A stretch of DNA of 15,242 bases. Origin: Spirochaetota bacterium. Lineage in GTDB: Bacteria > Spirochaetota > Spirochaetia > B11-G9. Below, piece by piece: positions 1 to 6,977 of this stretch. The stretch covers positions 1 to 15,242 of the forward strand of contig QNBL01000026.1 of NCBI GenBank assembly GCA_003641695.1, read 5' to 3'. Position 1 is the stretch's first letter. Each line of letters begins with the position of its first letter. The translations under genes were made by a program, and so were the position numbers. A model generated the notes under the pieces. It had not been told where the DNA came from. It saw only the letters and a list, made by a program, of their open reading frames with translations, and ran no database searches.

Positions 1-2453
1 GAGTTTACCTTTTCTCCCTCTCCCTCAGCCAAGAGGATGTAGAAGTAGAGCTGAAAGGATGCAGGGATGCCGTCCTCCGGAGCAAGGCTGGAAACAGAGG
101 GGGAATAACTCTTCTTGTAATCCACAAGAGAGCGGAAATCCCCTGACCGGGAAATCCGGTCAATCCTCCCTCTAAGCAGAAGCTTTTTCTCCGGTATTGA
201 GAGGGAGAATTCCTTCTCCGCTGCTTCCAGTGAGAATCCCGGGTGTTCCACCCCTTCATGACTTATAAAATTCTTCAGATGCTTGAGAACAGCCCGCCGG
301 GATTCCTCCCATACCGGTTCAAAGAAGGAAAGCCCCTTTCTTCGGTAATCCTGAAACACCAGATTCACTATCTCTTCAAGAGCCCTTATGTATTCATCCG
401 TCTTAACCGGATCAAAAGTCCCTGTTTTCTTTTCAATAAATAAAAAGAGTTCCTTAAAGCAATCATGGATGATACCTCCGTAGGTAAAATTATCCAGATA
501 CCCGGTTACATACTCCCTGCTTTCAACACCAAGAACGTATTTCAAAAAAAACAGGTAGGGACAGGAATAGAATGTATCCAGAAAAGTTGAACTCACTTTA
601 AGACTATCTCCATTCCGGTAAATACGCTGTAGGATTTCTTTCTTCAAACGGGCGTTAGCAACCGGAACCCTGGTATAATCCGGTCTTTTCGCTTTTAAAA
701 TACTGTTATAAGCATTATGATACCCGGCTTTCATAACCGGAAGTATAGACTCCAGAGTGTCTGTTTCTCCTCTCCAGAACCTATACTCACGGTCAAAGAT
801 ATCCGTGCTTTCATCTGAGGTTTCATTGTAGTTTTCTACCGAATCACTGCTTACAAAAAAAGCCGGCGGGATTTCTGCTCCAATAAAGGATTCTCCACTC
901 ATTGAAAACAATACGTTCTCCCCTGATTTTAGATAGAGCGCTATAAAGGCACGGGAGAAGTCCAGAACATCTGAGTTGAACTGCAGTTTTTGATCCTCCC
1001 TTAAAAAGGGGAATTCCTCCTTTACAACAGAGGAAACTCTTTCGGAAAACCCGGGAATAAAGTGCCACTTTGATTCAATTCCTCCGCTGACTCTGTAGGG
1101 AAACACCGAAATACCCCTTTCTGCGGTTCTCGGAACGTATATTTTTTCTTCAAGAATGGAGAGCCAGACTTTAAAGGGAGAGGGGACCTTCATATTCCCG
1201 CACGTGGCATAGGCATCAGCTGCTTCCCGTAAGGCATCAAGCGCAAATTGAAACTCTTTGAGCAGTGGAGTATCCTCCCATTCAGCAGTATCGATAAACT
1301 CACCGGTAAACCTCTGAATCTCAACCCGTAAGGCTTCAAAAGAAACTGCTCCGCTAACTCTTTCAATACCGTTTTTCAATCTGGTATAATAAGCTGTAAG
1401 CTCAGTTTCTTCAGAAAGCTTCATCCTTTCCAGCCAGAGATCATGCACTTTGCCGTTTTTTAAAAAATTCACCTGACAGAAATTATCAACACCGAACAGT
1501 ACCAGTCTCCGGGGAAGATCCTTCTCTTTCCACGGCACTGCACCGTTTAAAAGAAGCTGTTTCATCGATAAGGCACAGAATCTGCAGCTGATGCAGGAGT
1601 CCAGATCTCTGAAAAAAGATGCACCGGGAAACTCAAGAATCGGTTTCCCCTCACGAACTGCCAGCGGTATGGATCGTAACGAAGCTGCAGCTTCAAGTTT
1701 TCCCCTCCATGTATCCATATCAGGCAGCGTTATCGCTATATCATCTATGGAGGCGCCTTTTTTAAGTAAACGGTCTATCCTGTTAAGTACCCATTTCATC
1801 TCCATGGTTGAAGTGGGAAACCGTTGCAAAGTTCCGGAAGTTTCCAAATCCAGCGGAACTGTTTTAATCCCGCCGATTACCTTTAAATCCCCCGAAAACT
1901 CTCTAAAATCTTCAATCACCTCAGGGAAGAATAGGTAGTAGGTATCTTTCAACTTTGATATATCCGGTCTCATCCAGCCAGGCTCAAAAAGTCCTCTCTG
2001 CTCCAAAAAGCCGGTATACCTTTGGTACAACTCTCTGTAATCCTTTTTAAGATCCTCCGGGATAGAAACATCATTACCTGAAATCTTTTTGATAAGTGAA
2101 GGCAGTTTGGGAAGAATGGACAAAATCATTTTTTTAAATACTGCGGAGTTTGAGGCATGTTCAGGCGGAATAATATATCTGAAAACACTGCTGTGTTCCC
2201 TGTTCTCCTCAAGGAGATCGATAATAAACAGATTTCTAATAATTCTGTTAACCGGAACACCGGACTGATTGAGAGAGAAGTGCTGTTCCTTAAAGGTATC
2301 CCAGCTTAGAAACCTGCGGGACAGAACAGCTTTGATTCCTGTAAGTTTCAGACTTTTTTTCCTCCAGAAAACCGCACTAATCTCCGAGGGAAAAACAAAG
2401 TAAGTACTGTTGTCATGTATACTGCTTTTTATGATTTTTTTAACTGTATCCAT
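1..2453 (-). CDS. AddB-like PD-(D/E)XK nuclease/inactive helicase (3' end cut by window edge)
   Basis: The reading frame is open from an ATG at 2453 to the window's left edge, giving 817 residues without a stop; the C-terminus is missing. An AAGGA ribosome site lies 4 bases before the ATG. Residues 762-767 read GRIDRI, 777-781 VDYKK and 801-805 QLYFY. These match nuclease motifs II, III and the QxxxY motif of the RecB/AddB nuclease family, which degrades or processes DNA ends in double-strand break repair. Cys631 in 'SCPYLFFLKY' sits where AddB proteins place the first ligand of their Fe-S cluster; the other three would lie beyond the edge. The N-terminus starts at a 'FVFPSE' strand (19-24) and has no Walker A motif, so the helicase-like half is probably inactive. 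A full protein of roughly 950-1000 residues is my estimate. An AddA-like helicase might be encoded further left, but I cannot see it. Confidence 0.85.
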   Translation of the reverse strand, partial: MDTVKKIIKSSIHDNSTYFVFPSEISAVFWRKKSLKLTGIKAVLSRRFLSWDTFKEQHFSLNQSGVPVNRIIRNLFIIDLLEENREHSSVFRYIIPPEHASNSAVFKKMILSILPKLPSLIKKISGNDVSIPEDLKKDYRELYQRYTGFLEQRGLFEPGWMRPDISKLKDTYYLFFPEVIEDFREFSGDLKVIGGIKTVPLDLETSGTLQRFPTSTMEMKWVLNRIDRLLKKGASIDDIAITLPDMDTWRGKLEAAASLRSIPLAVREGKPILEFPGASFFRDLDSCISCRFCALSMKQLLLNGAVPWKEKDLPRRLVLFGVDNFCQVNFLKNGKVHDLWLERMKLSEETELTAYYTRLKNGIERVSGAVSFEALRVEIQRFTGEFIDTAEWEDTPLLKEFQFALDALREAADAYATCGNMKVPSPFKVWLSILEEKIYVPRTAERGISVFPYRVSGGIESKWHFIPGFSERVSSVVKEEFPFLREDQKLQFNSDVLDFSRAFIALYLKSGENVLFSMSGESFIGAEIPPAFFVSSDSVENYNETSDESTDIFDREYRFWRGETDTLESILPVMKAGYHNAYNSILKAKRPDYTRVPVANARLKKEILQRIYRNGDSLKVSSTFLDTFYSCPYLFFLKYVLGVESREYVTGYLDNFTYGGIIHDCFKELFLFIEKKTGTFDPVKTDEYIRALEEIVNLVFQDYRRKGLSFFEPVWEESRRAVLKHLKNFISHEGVEHPGFSLEAAEKEFSLSIPEKKLLLRGRIDRISRSGDFRSLVDYKKSYSPSVSSLAPEDGIPASFQLYFYILLAEGEGEKVN

Positions 2454-2457
2454 ATTA

Positions 2458-2462
2458 TCCTT
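2458..2462 (-). promoter_or_regulatory. Shine-Dalgarno of the AddB-like gene
   Basis: On the minus strand AAGGA ends 4 bases before the ATG at 2453. It supports that start, which is also the first ATG of the long frame. Confidence 0.5.
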
Positions 2463-2489
2463 GACATGATATAATAAAAAATCATTAAT
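2461..2489 (+). promoter_or_regulatory. Candidate sigma70-type promoter of the cyclase-like operon
   Basis: A perfect TTGACA lies at 2461-2466. After a 17-base spacer comes ATTAAT at 2484-2489, which matches four of six positions of TATAAT. Transcription would start around 2496, only about 6 bases before the ATG at 2502. The region is AT-rich, so a chance match is possible. It lies in the 48-base gap shared with the divergent nuclease gene. Confidence 0.35.
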
Positions 2490-2501
2490 TAAAATGAAAG
2501 T

Positions 2502-3425
2502 ATGAAAATTTCACAGTCAATAAAAAATTTTTGTTCTAAAACTCTTTCCGAAGGGATGGATGTGCATACAATGTTTCATATTGTACGCAGAATTATACCC
2601 GATTACGATATCTACAAACAGACTGGATTCCCTGAAAGTTTTGCTATCCCAAACCGTGATGCGGCAGATGCTATTGTCCGGATCATAATTGAACGGAACA
2701 TGTTTCTTCAGTTTATTGAACTTCTTATTACATTACGGGAAGAGGGTCTTATGAGTAAGAAGATCAATCTCCCCTATCTAAATGAGATGATCAGGGAAAT
2801 CTACAACCAGGGATACATATACGATCCTGCCAACCGAATCTTTGTGGAAAATCCCAGAATACGGAAAACCCTCAACTGGGGAACCCTCAGGGAAGGAGAT
2901 TCCTACACTCTGGTATTTCTGGGAATTGATATAATCAACAATACTGGTATAGTAAAGAAATATCCGAAAAATATGGTAGAGCAAACCTACACTGAGTTCA
3001 GTTTTATTGTTCAAAACATATGTGAAAAGAGGAACGGAAGACTCTGGAACTGGGAAGGAGACGGTGGAGTGGTTGCATTTTTTCTGGGTAAAAAGTACCA
3101 GGATGCAGTTCTTTCATCAATGGAAATCCTGAATGACATGTTTTTATACAATAGGACAATCTGCTCACTGAAGGAACATCTGAATTTCAGAATTTCAATT
3201 CATTCAGGGAACCTTGAGTATACGGAAAACAGGAACAAGCTTATCCAGGAGGAACCGTTGAAGGTTCTTCAGGAGATGGAGAAGAAATACTCTGCAAAAA
3301 ATACGATCTGTATAAGCCTTCCTGTTAAAATGATGCTTGATGGATTTATTGCCGACCAGTTTTCTGAGTTTAAAAAACCTGCCAATTCGAAATACTTTCA
3401 TTATAAACTGCAGTGGGAACAATGA
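2502..3425 (+). CDS. Class III nucleotidyl cyclase-homology protein
   Basis: A soluble protein of 307 residues with no signal peptide or membrane span. Residues about 125-300 resemble the class III adenylate/guanylate cyclase domain. 'FLGIDI' (Asp143) corresponds to the first metal-binding Asp, 'GRLWNWEGDGG' (Asp187) to the second, and 'FRISIHSG' (229-236) to the conserved strand with His-x-Gly. Typical substrate-selecting Lys/Asp and transition-state Asn/Arg residues are not obvious, so catalysis is uncertain. Residues 1-120 are mostly helical and not recognised. The gene overlaps the next one by 4 bases (ATGA), and that gene encodes a related domain; both carry an NW..L..G.SY block at the domain start. 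This suggests duplication and a joint role, perhaps as a heteromer. No good Shine-Dalgarno precedes the ATG; GAAAG is the nearest purine run. It could be an active cyclase or a nucleotide-sensing pseudoenzyme. Confidence 0.65.
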   Translation: MKISQSIKNFCSKTLSEGMDVHTMFHIVRRIIPDYDIYKQTGFPESFAIPNRDAADAIVRIIIERNMFLQFIELLITLREEGLMSKKINLPYLNEMIREIYNQGYIYDPANRIFVENPRIRKTLNWGTLREGDSYTLVFLGIDIINNTGIVKKYPKNMVEQTYTEFSFIVQNICEKRNGRLWNWEGDGGVVAFFLGKKYQDAVLSSMEILNDMFLYNRTICSLKEHLNFRISIHSGNLEYTENRNKLIQEEPLKVLQEMEKKYSAKNTICISLPVKMMLDGFIADQFSEFKKPANSKYFHYKLQWEQ

Positions 3426-4426
3426 CTGAGATATACCTTTTCTCAAAAAACAGGAAAGTCCTCACTTTTTTTAACAAGCTGAAACGTTCCAGAACTTTTT
3501 CTTTAATAGTATATAATCCGTCAAATTACAGAAAGATTCTTTCAAAAAACAACGATCCGTTCTTTGCTTACATTGACATCAGCAGTTTCAACTTTGGTGA
3601 AAGAACCCGTGCTTTAGCATTCATCACAAGACAGAGAAAATTTGACTATGGAATTATCGATCCGGACAGCAAGATAGATGATCCCGCAGCTTTATTCCAT
3701 AAAGGAGCTTCCGATTATATTCCCGGATCTTTTATCAGGGGATCCATAACGGTAAACCGCATTAAAAAAGCTGTTACATTTTACACCATGGAACCCCTCG
3801 AAGAGGAAGAAGAAAAAGTACATGCTTTTAACAAACAGGAAACAGCAAAATTGTCCGGAAGCAACTGGGATTTGATAAAAGCAGGCGAAAGTTATTCGTT
3901 TATTTTCATGTATATAGAGATTGATATTGTTCAGGAGTGGATCTCCAATTCGGGAAAAGAACATATTGATACCGTTATGAATTACTTTTACAAACATCTA
4001 CACACCGTTATAAAACCCCTTAACGGGAGAGTATGGATGAAAACAAATTATGGAGCTCTGGTACTGTTCCCCTACGCAGGATCAGCAACACCTGTCATTA
4101 TTGAAGCTTTCAAACTTATTCTTAACAGATTAATAATCAGTGCAGAGGTTTATCCATTCAAAACCATGCTCTCCTACAAGATTGCTCTTGATATAGGATC
4201 TACACAATACCAGATCAGAGGGAACACCGGTAATATTATTTCTGATTCGGTTAATTATATATTCCATTTGGGAACCCAGTATGCAGAAAGAGGGAATCTG
4301 TACCTTACCAACAGAATTTACACCGATATTCCTCCGGGACTTTTGGATTACTTTACCCTTTCCGGCAATTTTGAAGGGAAAACCCTCCATAAAATGAAAC
4401 TGCCGGTTTTTAATTCGGATTATTAA
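3422..4426 (+). CDS. Receiver-like domain fused to degenerate cyclase-homology domain
   Basis: I chose the ATG at 3422 (334 residues) because it overlaps the previous stop as ATGA, typical of translational coupling; a GTG at 3413 is the alternative. Residues 1-120 resemble a response-regulator receiver: an Asp in the phosphoacceptor position (Asp52 in 'YIDIS') and a late 'KGASDYIPGSF' segment similar to the GA-D-Y/F block. The acidic pair after the first strand and the Lys of the KP motif are missing, so it is probably a pseudo-receiver. An acidic linker (EEEEE, about 127-131) follows. Residues 148-320 align by eye with the cyclase-like domain of the preceding protein. The Gly-Asp of the second metal site is replaced by 'MKTNYGALVLF', so cyclase activity is unlikely. 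It may bind or regulate its neighbour. Confidence 0.6.
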   Translation: MTEIYLFSKNRKVLTFFNKLKRSRTFSLIVYNPSNYRKILSKNNDPFFAYIDISSFNFGERTRALAFITRQRKFDYGIIDPDSKIDDPAALFHKGASDYIPGSFIRGSITVNRIKKAVTFYTMEPLEEEEEKVHAFNKQETAKLSGSNWDLIKAGESYSFIFMYIEIDIVQEWISNSGKEHIDTVMNYFYKHLHTVIKPLNGRVWMKTNYGALVLFPYAGSATPVIIEAFKLILNRLIISAEVYPFKTMLSYKIALDIGSTQYQIRGNTGNIISDSVNYIFHLGTQYAERGNLYLTNRIYTDIPPGLLDYFTLSGNFEGKTLHKMKLPVFNSDY

Positions 4427-4458
4427 TGAAAGTAATGGAAAAATATTCTTTTTCCTGC

Positions 4459-4464
4459 TACACT
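4459..4464 (+). promoter_or_regulatory. Candidate extended -10 element before the lipoprotein gene
   Basis: TGC followed by TACACT forms an extended -10 (TGnTAxAxT). A weak TGGAAA at 4436-4441 is 17 bases upstream. Transcription would begin about 6 bases before the ATG at 4477, which has no recognisable Shine-Dalgarno. Read-through from the upstream genes is equally possible. Confidence 0.25.
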
Positions 4465-4476
4465 TCCTGTTGAATC

Positions 4477-5655
4477 ATGAAACTCCTTTACAGTTTTTTT
4501 TTAATTTTAATACTGTTCTCATGTACCACTGTCCCTGAAATTCACCATGAACCTGTTTCAGAACCAGCCGCTTCTGTGCGGATACAGCAAAATGAAGGTC
4601 AAAATGCTGCACCGGAGGTGAAGACAGCACCTGTAAATACTCCCAAAAAGAAAAGCCAGCCCCCCCGGCTTACCTCAGCGGAGATGGAAAAACAGATCCT
4701 GGATACTATCCCGGATTCTTTTCTCCCTGTTGTAAAGAAAGACGGACATATAAAGATTATCTACCATGACCTGGACAGAAACGGATACAATGATGCCTTT
4801 TTCCTGGTGATTAAAAAGCAGAATGGTATAAGCGGAGACTTCCTGAGCCTTTCCGATATTTCACGTCTTGCAGATAAAGATACCGTTATGATAGATTACT
4901 TTCTATCTGTATTTCTGCAGATAAACGGCAAGATGATATCCATGTACAGGATACCTATCGGTTCCAGATTGATCCTGAACTCAATTTCCCCTCTCTTCAT
5001 AAAGAAAGACTCACCATATCCCTTCGGGCTGAATATCCGCTTTCTTTCGGCCAGAGGTATTGATGAAGAGTGGATACTCTTTTCAAGTTACAACCGCTTT
5101 TCCTTTTTCAGCACGGAAAAGGATACCTCTGTATCCTACGAATTTACAGATATTGATAACGACAGCTTTATGGATATCGTTGAATGGCGTCATGGGCTTG
5201 AAGAGGGAACCGGATACGAAACCTATATGACCTGGTATAAGTGGAACGGCAGAGAATACCGTGAGAAAGCGGCGACTAACGTTGTGAGAAATCTGAATAA
5301 ATTTCTTGAAGACTCCGCCGATGAAATCATGAAAGGCGAATGGAAAATCTTTTTTAACAACAGGTTATCGGAAAAAGATTCCAGGGCCGTTATTGAATCA
5401 GCCATTGAGCCCCTCAGTATATTTAAAAGAATCTTTCTCCCTGATAAAGGGGATGGGGTTCGCTCTGATTGTACCGACTTCCGCTCTGTTTTTTTCCCCC
5501 AGATTTTCGAAAACCCCTTTTCCCTGAAAGAAAAGGTTATTGATTTTATGGTCCGTTTTGACTGTTCCGATGGAGCAACCATTATCAGAACGGTAAAGAT
5601 CGGTATGAATCCCAACCCTTTCGGTAAAAAGCAGTTTTACTTTATTTTAAACTAA
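4477..5655 (+). CDS. Predicted lipoprotein with Ca-binding-like loops
   Basis: The protein has 392 residues. The N-terminus is Met-Lys followed by a hydrophobic stretch and the lipobox LFSC, with Cys16 as the likely lipidated residue, so it should be exported and membrane-anchored. A Pro/Ala/Lys-rich, probably disordered spacer follows (about 20-65). The folded part contains two acidic loops of the type seen in FG-GAP, dockerin and EF-hand-like repeats: 'DLDRNGYND' (98-106) and 'DIDNDSFMD' (225-233). These suggest Ca binding in a beta-propeller-like or repeat fold, but that is an inference. The rest is not recognised. It lies 50 bases after the cyclase-like pair and 41 bases before murA on the same strand, so co-transcription is plausible. 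No Shine-Dalgarno is evident, but the signal peptide begins exactly at this ATG. Confidence 0.7.
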   Translation: MKLLYSFFLILILFSCTTVPEIHHEPVSEPAASVRIQQNEGQNAAPEVKTAPVNTPKKKSQPPRLTSAEMEKQILDTIPDSFLPVVKKDGHIKIIYHDLDRNGYNDAFFLVIKKQNGISGDFLSLSDISRLADKDTVMIDYFLSVFLQINGKMISMYRIPIGSRLILNSISPLFIKKDSPYPFGLNIRFLSARGIDEEWILFSSYNRFSFFSTEKDTSVSYEFTDIDNDSFMDIVEWRHGLEEGTGYETYMTWYKWNGREYREKAATNVVRNLNKFLEDSADEIMKGEWKIFFNNRLSEKDSRAVIESAIEPLSIFKRIFLPDKGDGVRSDCTDFRSVFFPQIFENPFSLKEKVIDFMVRFDCSDGATIIRTVKIGMNPNPFGKKQFYFILN

Positions 5656-5660
5656 AAAGC

Positions 5661-5689
5661 TTGAAAAGGGACAGAGAATAAGGTACAGT
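5661..5689 (+). promoter_or_regulatory. Candidate promoter directly upstream of murA
   Basis: TTGAAA (5661-5666) is followed after 17 bases by TACAGT (5684-5689). These match five of six and four of six consensus positions. A start point near 5696 would place the first transcribed base next to the murA ATG at 5697, giving a leaderless message. An AAGG at 5680-5683 is 13 bases from the ATG, rather far for a ribosome site. Confidence 0.3.
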
Positions 5690-5696
5690 TCTCTCG

Positions 5697-6974
5697 ATGT
5701 CATCCTACAGTATTGAAGGCGGATTTCCTCTAAAAGGAAAGATAACCGCCAGTGGAAATAAAAATGCGGCCCTCCCCTGTATTGCAGCAGTTCTTTTAAC
5801 CGACGAAACCGTTATACTGAAAAATCTTCCCGAAATCGAAGATGTTCATGTTATGTTTCAAGTACTGAAAGAACTCGGTGTGGAGGTAAAGAAATGCGGT
5901 CATGGAGCTTATAAATTCAAGGTCCAGGATCTTAAAACTTCTGAGATTCCGACAAAACATGCAAAGAGCATTAGAGCTTCAATCCTTTTTGCCGGGCCTC
6001 TGCTGGCCAGAACAGGGAAGGTCATACTTCCTCCGCCGGGAGGGGATGTCATAGGTAGGAGACGACTGGACAGCCATTTTCTGGCTTTCAGTGCCCTGGG
6101 AGCTCAAATAGAAATAGACGGACTGTTCAGAATAAATGCAAACAAACTGGTAGGTGCCGATATTTTCCTTGATGAAGCATCGGTAACGGCAACAGAAAAC
6201 GCCATTATGGCTGCAGTCATTGCCTCAGGTCATACAGTGATAATGAACGCTGCGAGTGAACCTCATGTTCAAGATCTTTGTAACATGCTTAACGCAATGG
6301 GAGCAAAGATAACGGGAATCGGCTCAAATATACTCTACATTGACGGAGTTAAGAAACTGGGAGGAGCCGAGTTCTCCATTGGACCTGATTTCATGGAAGT
6401 AGGCTCATACATAGGGCTTACCGCCGTAACCAGGGGGGAGTTGGAGATAGAAAATGCAGGCCCCAAAAACTTAAGGATGACAAAGATTGCTTTTGCAAAA
6501 CTGGGGATTCATTGGGATACCGACGACAGCACTATCTTTATTCCATCCGGGCAGGAACTTAAGGTAAGCCCGGAGATCGGCGGGATGGTCCCAAAAATTG
6601 ACGATGCTCCCTGGCCCGGATTTCCGGCAGATCTGACAAGTATTATGACAGTAGTAGCAACCCAGGTAGAGGGAACCGTACTTATTCATGAGAAACTTTT
6701 TGAATCAAGAATGTTTTTTGTAGACAAACTTATCGGAATGGGAGCCAGGATCATTCTTTGTGATCCTCATCGGGCAGTGGTCAGCGGACCTGCTAGGCTG
6801 AGATGTGCAGAACTGGTTTCTCCCGATGTGCGTGCAGGGATGGCAATGGTTATTGCCGCACTGTGTGCAGAAGGGAAAAGCACAATTCAAAACGTATACC
6901 AGATAGAAAGAGGATATGAAGACCTTTCGGGGAAGCTCCGCTCCCTGGGAGCCAGAATAACCCGGAATAAGTAG
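5697..6974 (+). CDS. murA: UDP-N-acetylglucosamine 1-carboxyvinyltransferase
   Basis: MurA transfers enolpyruvate from phosphoenolpyruvate to UDP-GlcNAc in the cytoplasm, the first committed step of peptidoglycan synthesis. The 425 residues span the whole family. The start is supported because Lys22 and Asn23 in 'SGNKNAA' keep the same numbering as the E. coli enzyme. Other conserved positions are Arg93 ('SIRAS'), Asp312 ('GFPADL'; catalytic base equivalent) and Arg379 ('DVRAGMAM'). In the active-site loop 'PPPGGDVIGRR' (112-122), Asp117 stands where most enzymes have the Cys that fosfomycin alkylates (Cys115 in E. coli). Enzymes with Asp here, such as those of Mycobacterium and Chlamydia, remain active but are insensitive to the drug. 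The gene follows the lipoprotein gene by 41 bases and ends 3 bases from a convergent gene. Confidence 0.97.
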   Translation: MSSYSIEGGFPLKGKITASGNKNAALPCIAAVLLTDETVILKNLPEIEDVHVMFQVLKELGVEVKKCGHGAYKFKVQDLKTSEIPTKHAKSIRASILFAGPLLARTGKVILPPPGGDVIGRRRLDSHFLAFSALGAQIEIDGLFRINANKLVGADIFLDEASVTATENAIMAAVIASGHTVIMNAASEPHVQDLCNMLNAMGAKITGIGSNILYIDGVKKLGGAEFSIGPDFMEVGSYIGLTAVTRGELEIENAGPKNLRMTKIAFAKLGIHWDTDDSTIFIPSGQELKVSPEIGGMVPKIDDAPWPGFPADLTSIMTVVATQVEGTVLIHEKLFESRMFFVDKLIGMGARIILCDPHRAVVSGPARLRCAELVSPDVRAGMAMVIAALCAEGKSTIQNVYQIERGYEDLSGKLRSLGARITRNK

Positions 6975-6977
6975 GAA

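Noticed and set aside
3413..3421. GTG start for the receiver-like/cyclase-like gene
   Set aside because: The ATG at 3422 forms the classic ATGA overlap with the upstream stop, and the receiver-like first strand begins right after it.
4437..4455. Hairpin GGAAAAA / TTTTTCC with a 5-base loop between the receiver-like gene and the lipoprotein gene
   Set aside because: The stem is mostly A:T and is not followed by a T-run, so it is unlikely to terminate transcription. It may also simply reflect AT-rich sequence.
5223..5615. Long minus-strand open frame (130 codons) inside the lipoprotein gene
   Set aside because: It lies entirely opposite a well-supported gene, shows no domain or ribosome site, and its composition reads as an antisense shadow.
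6940..6952. GCTCC-CTG-GGAGC inverted repeat near the 3' end of murA
   Set aside because: The stem is five base pairs, lies within coding sequence, and has no T-run on either strand.
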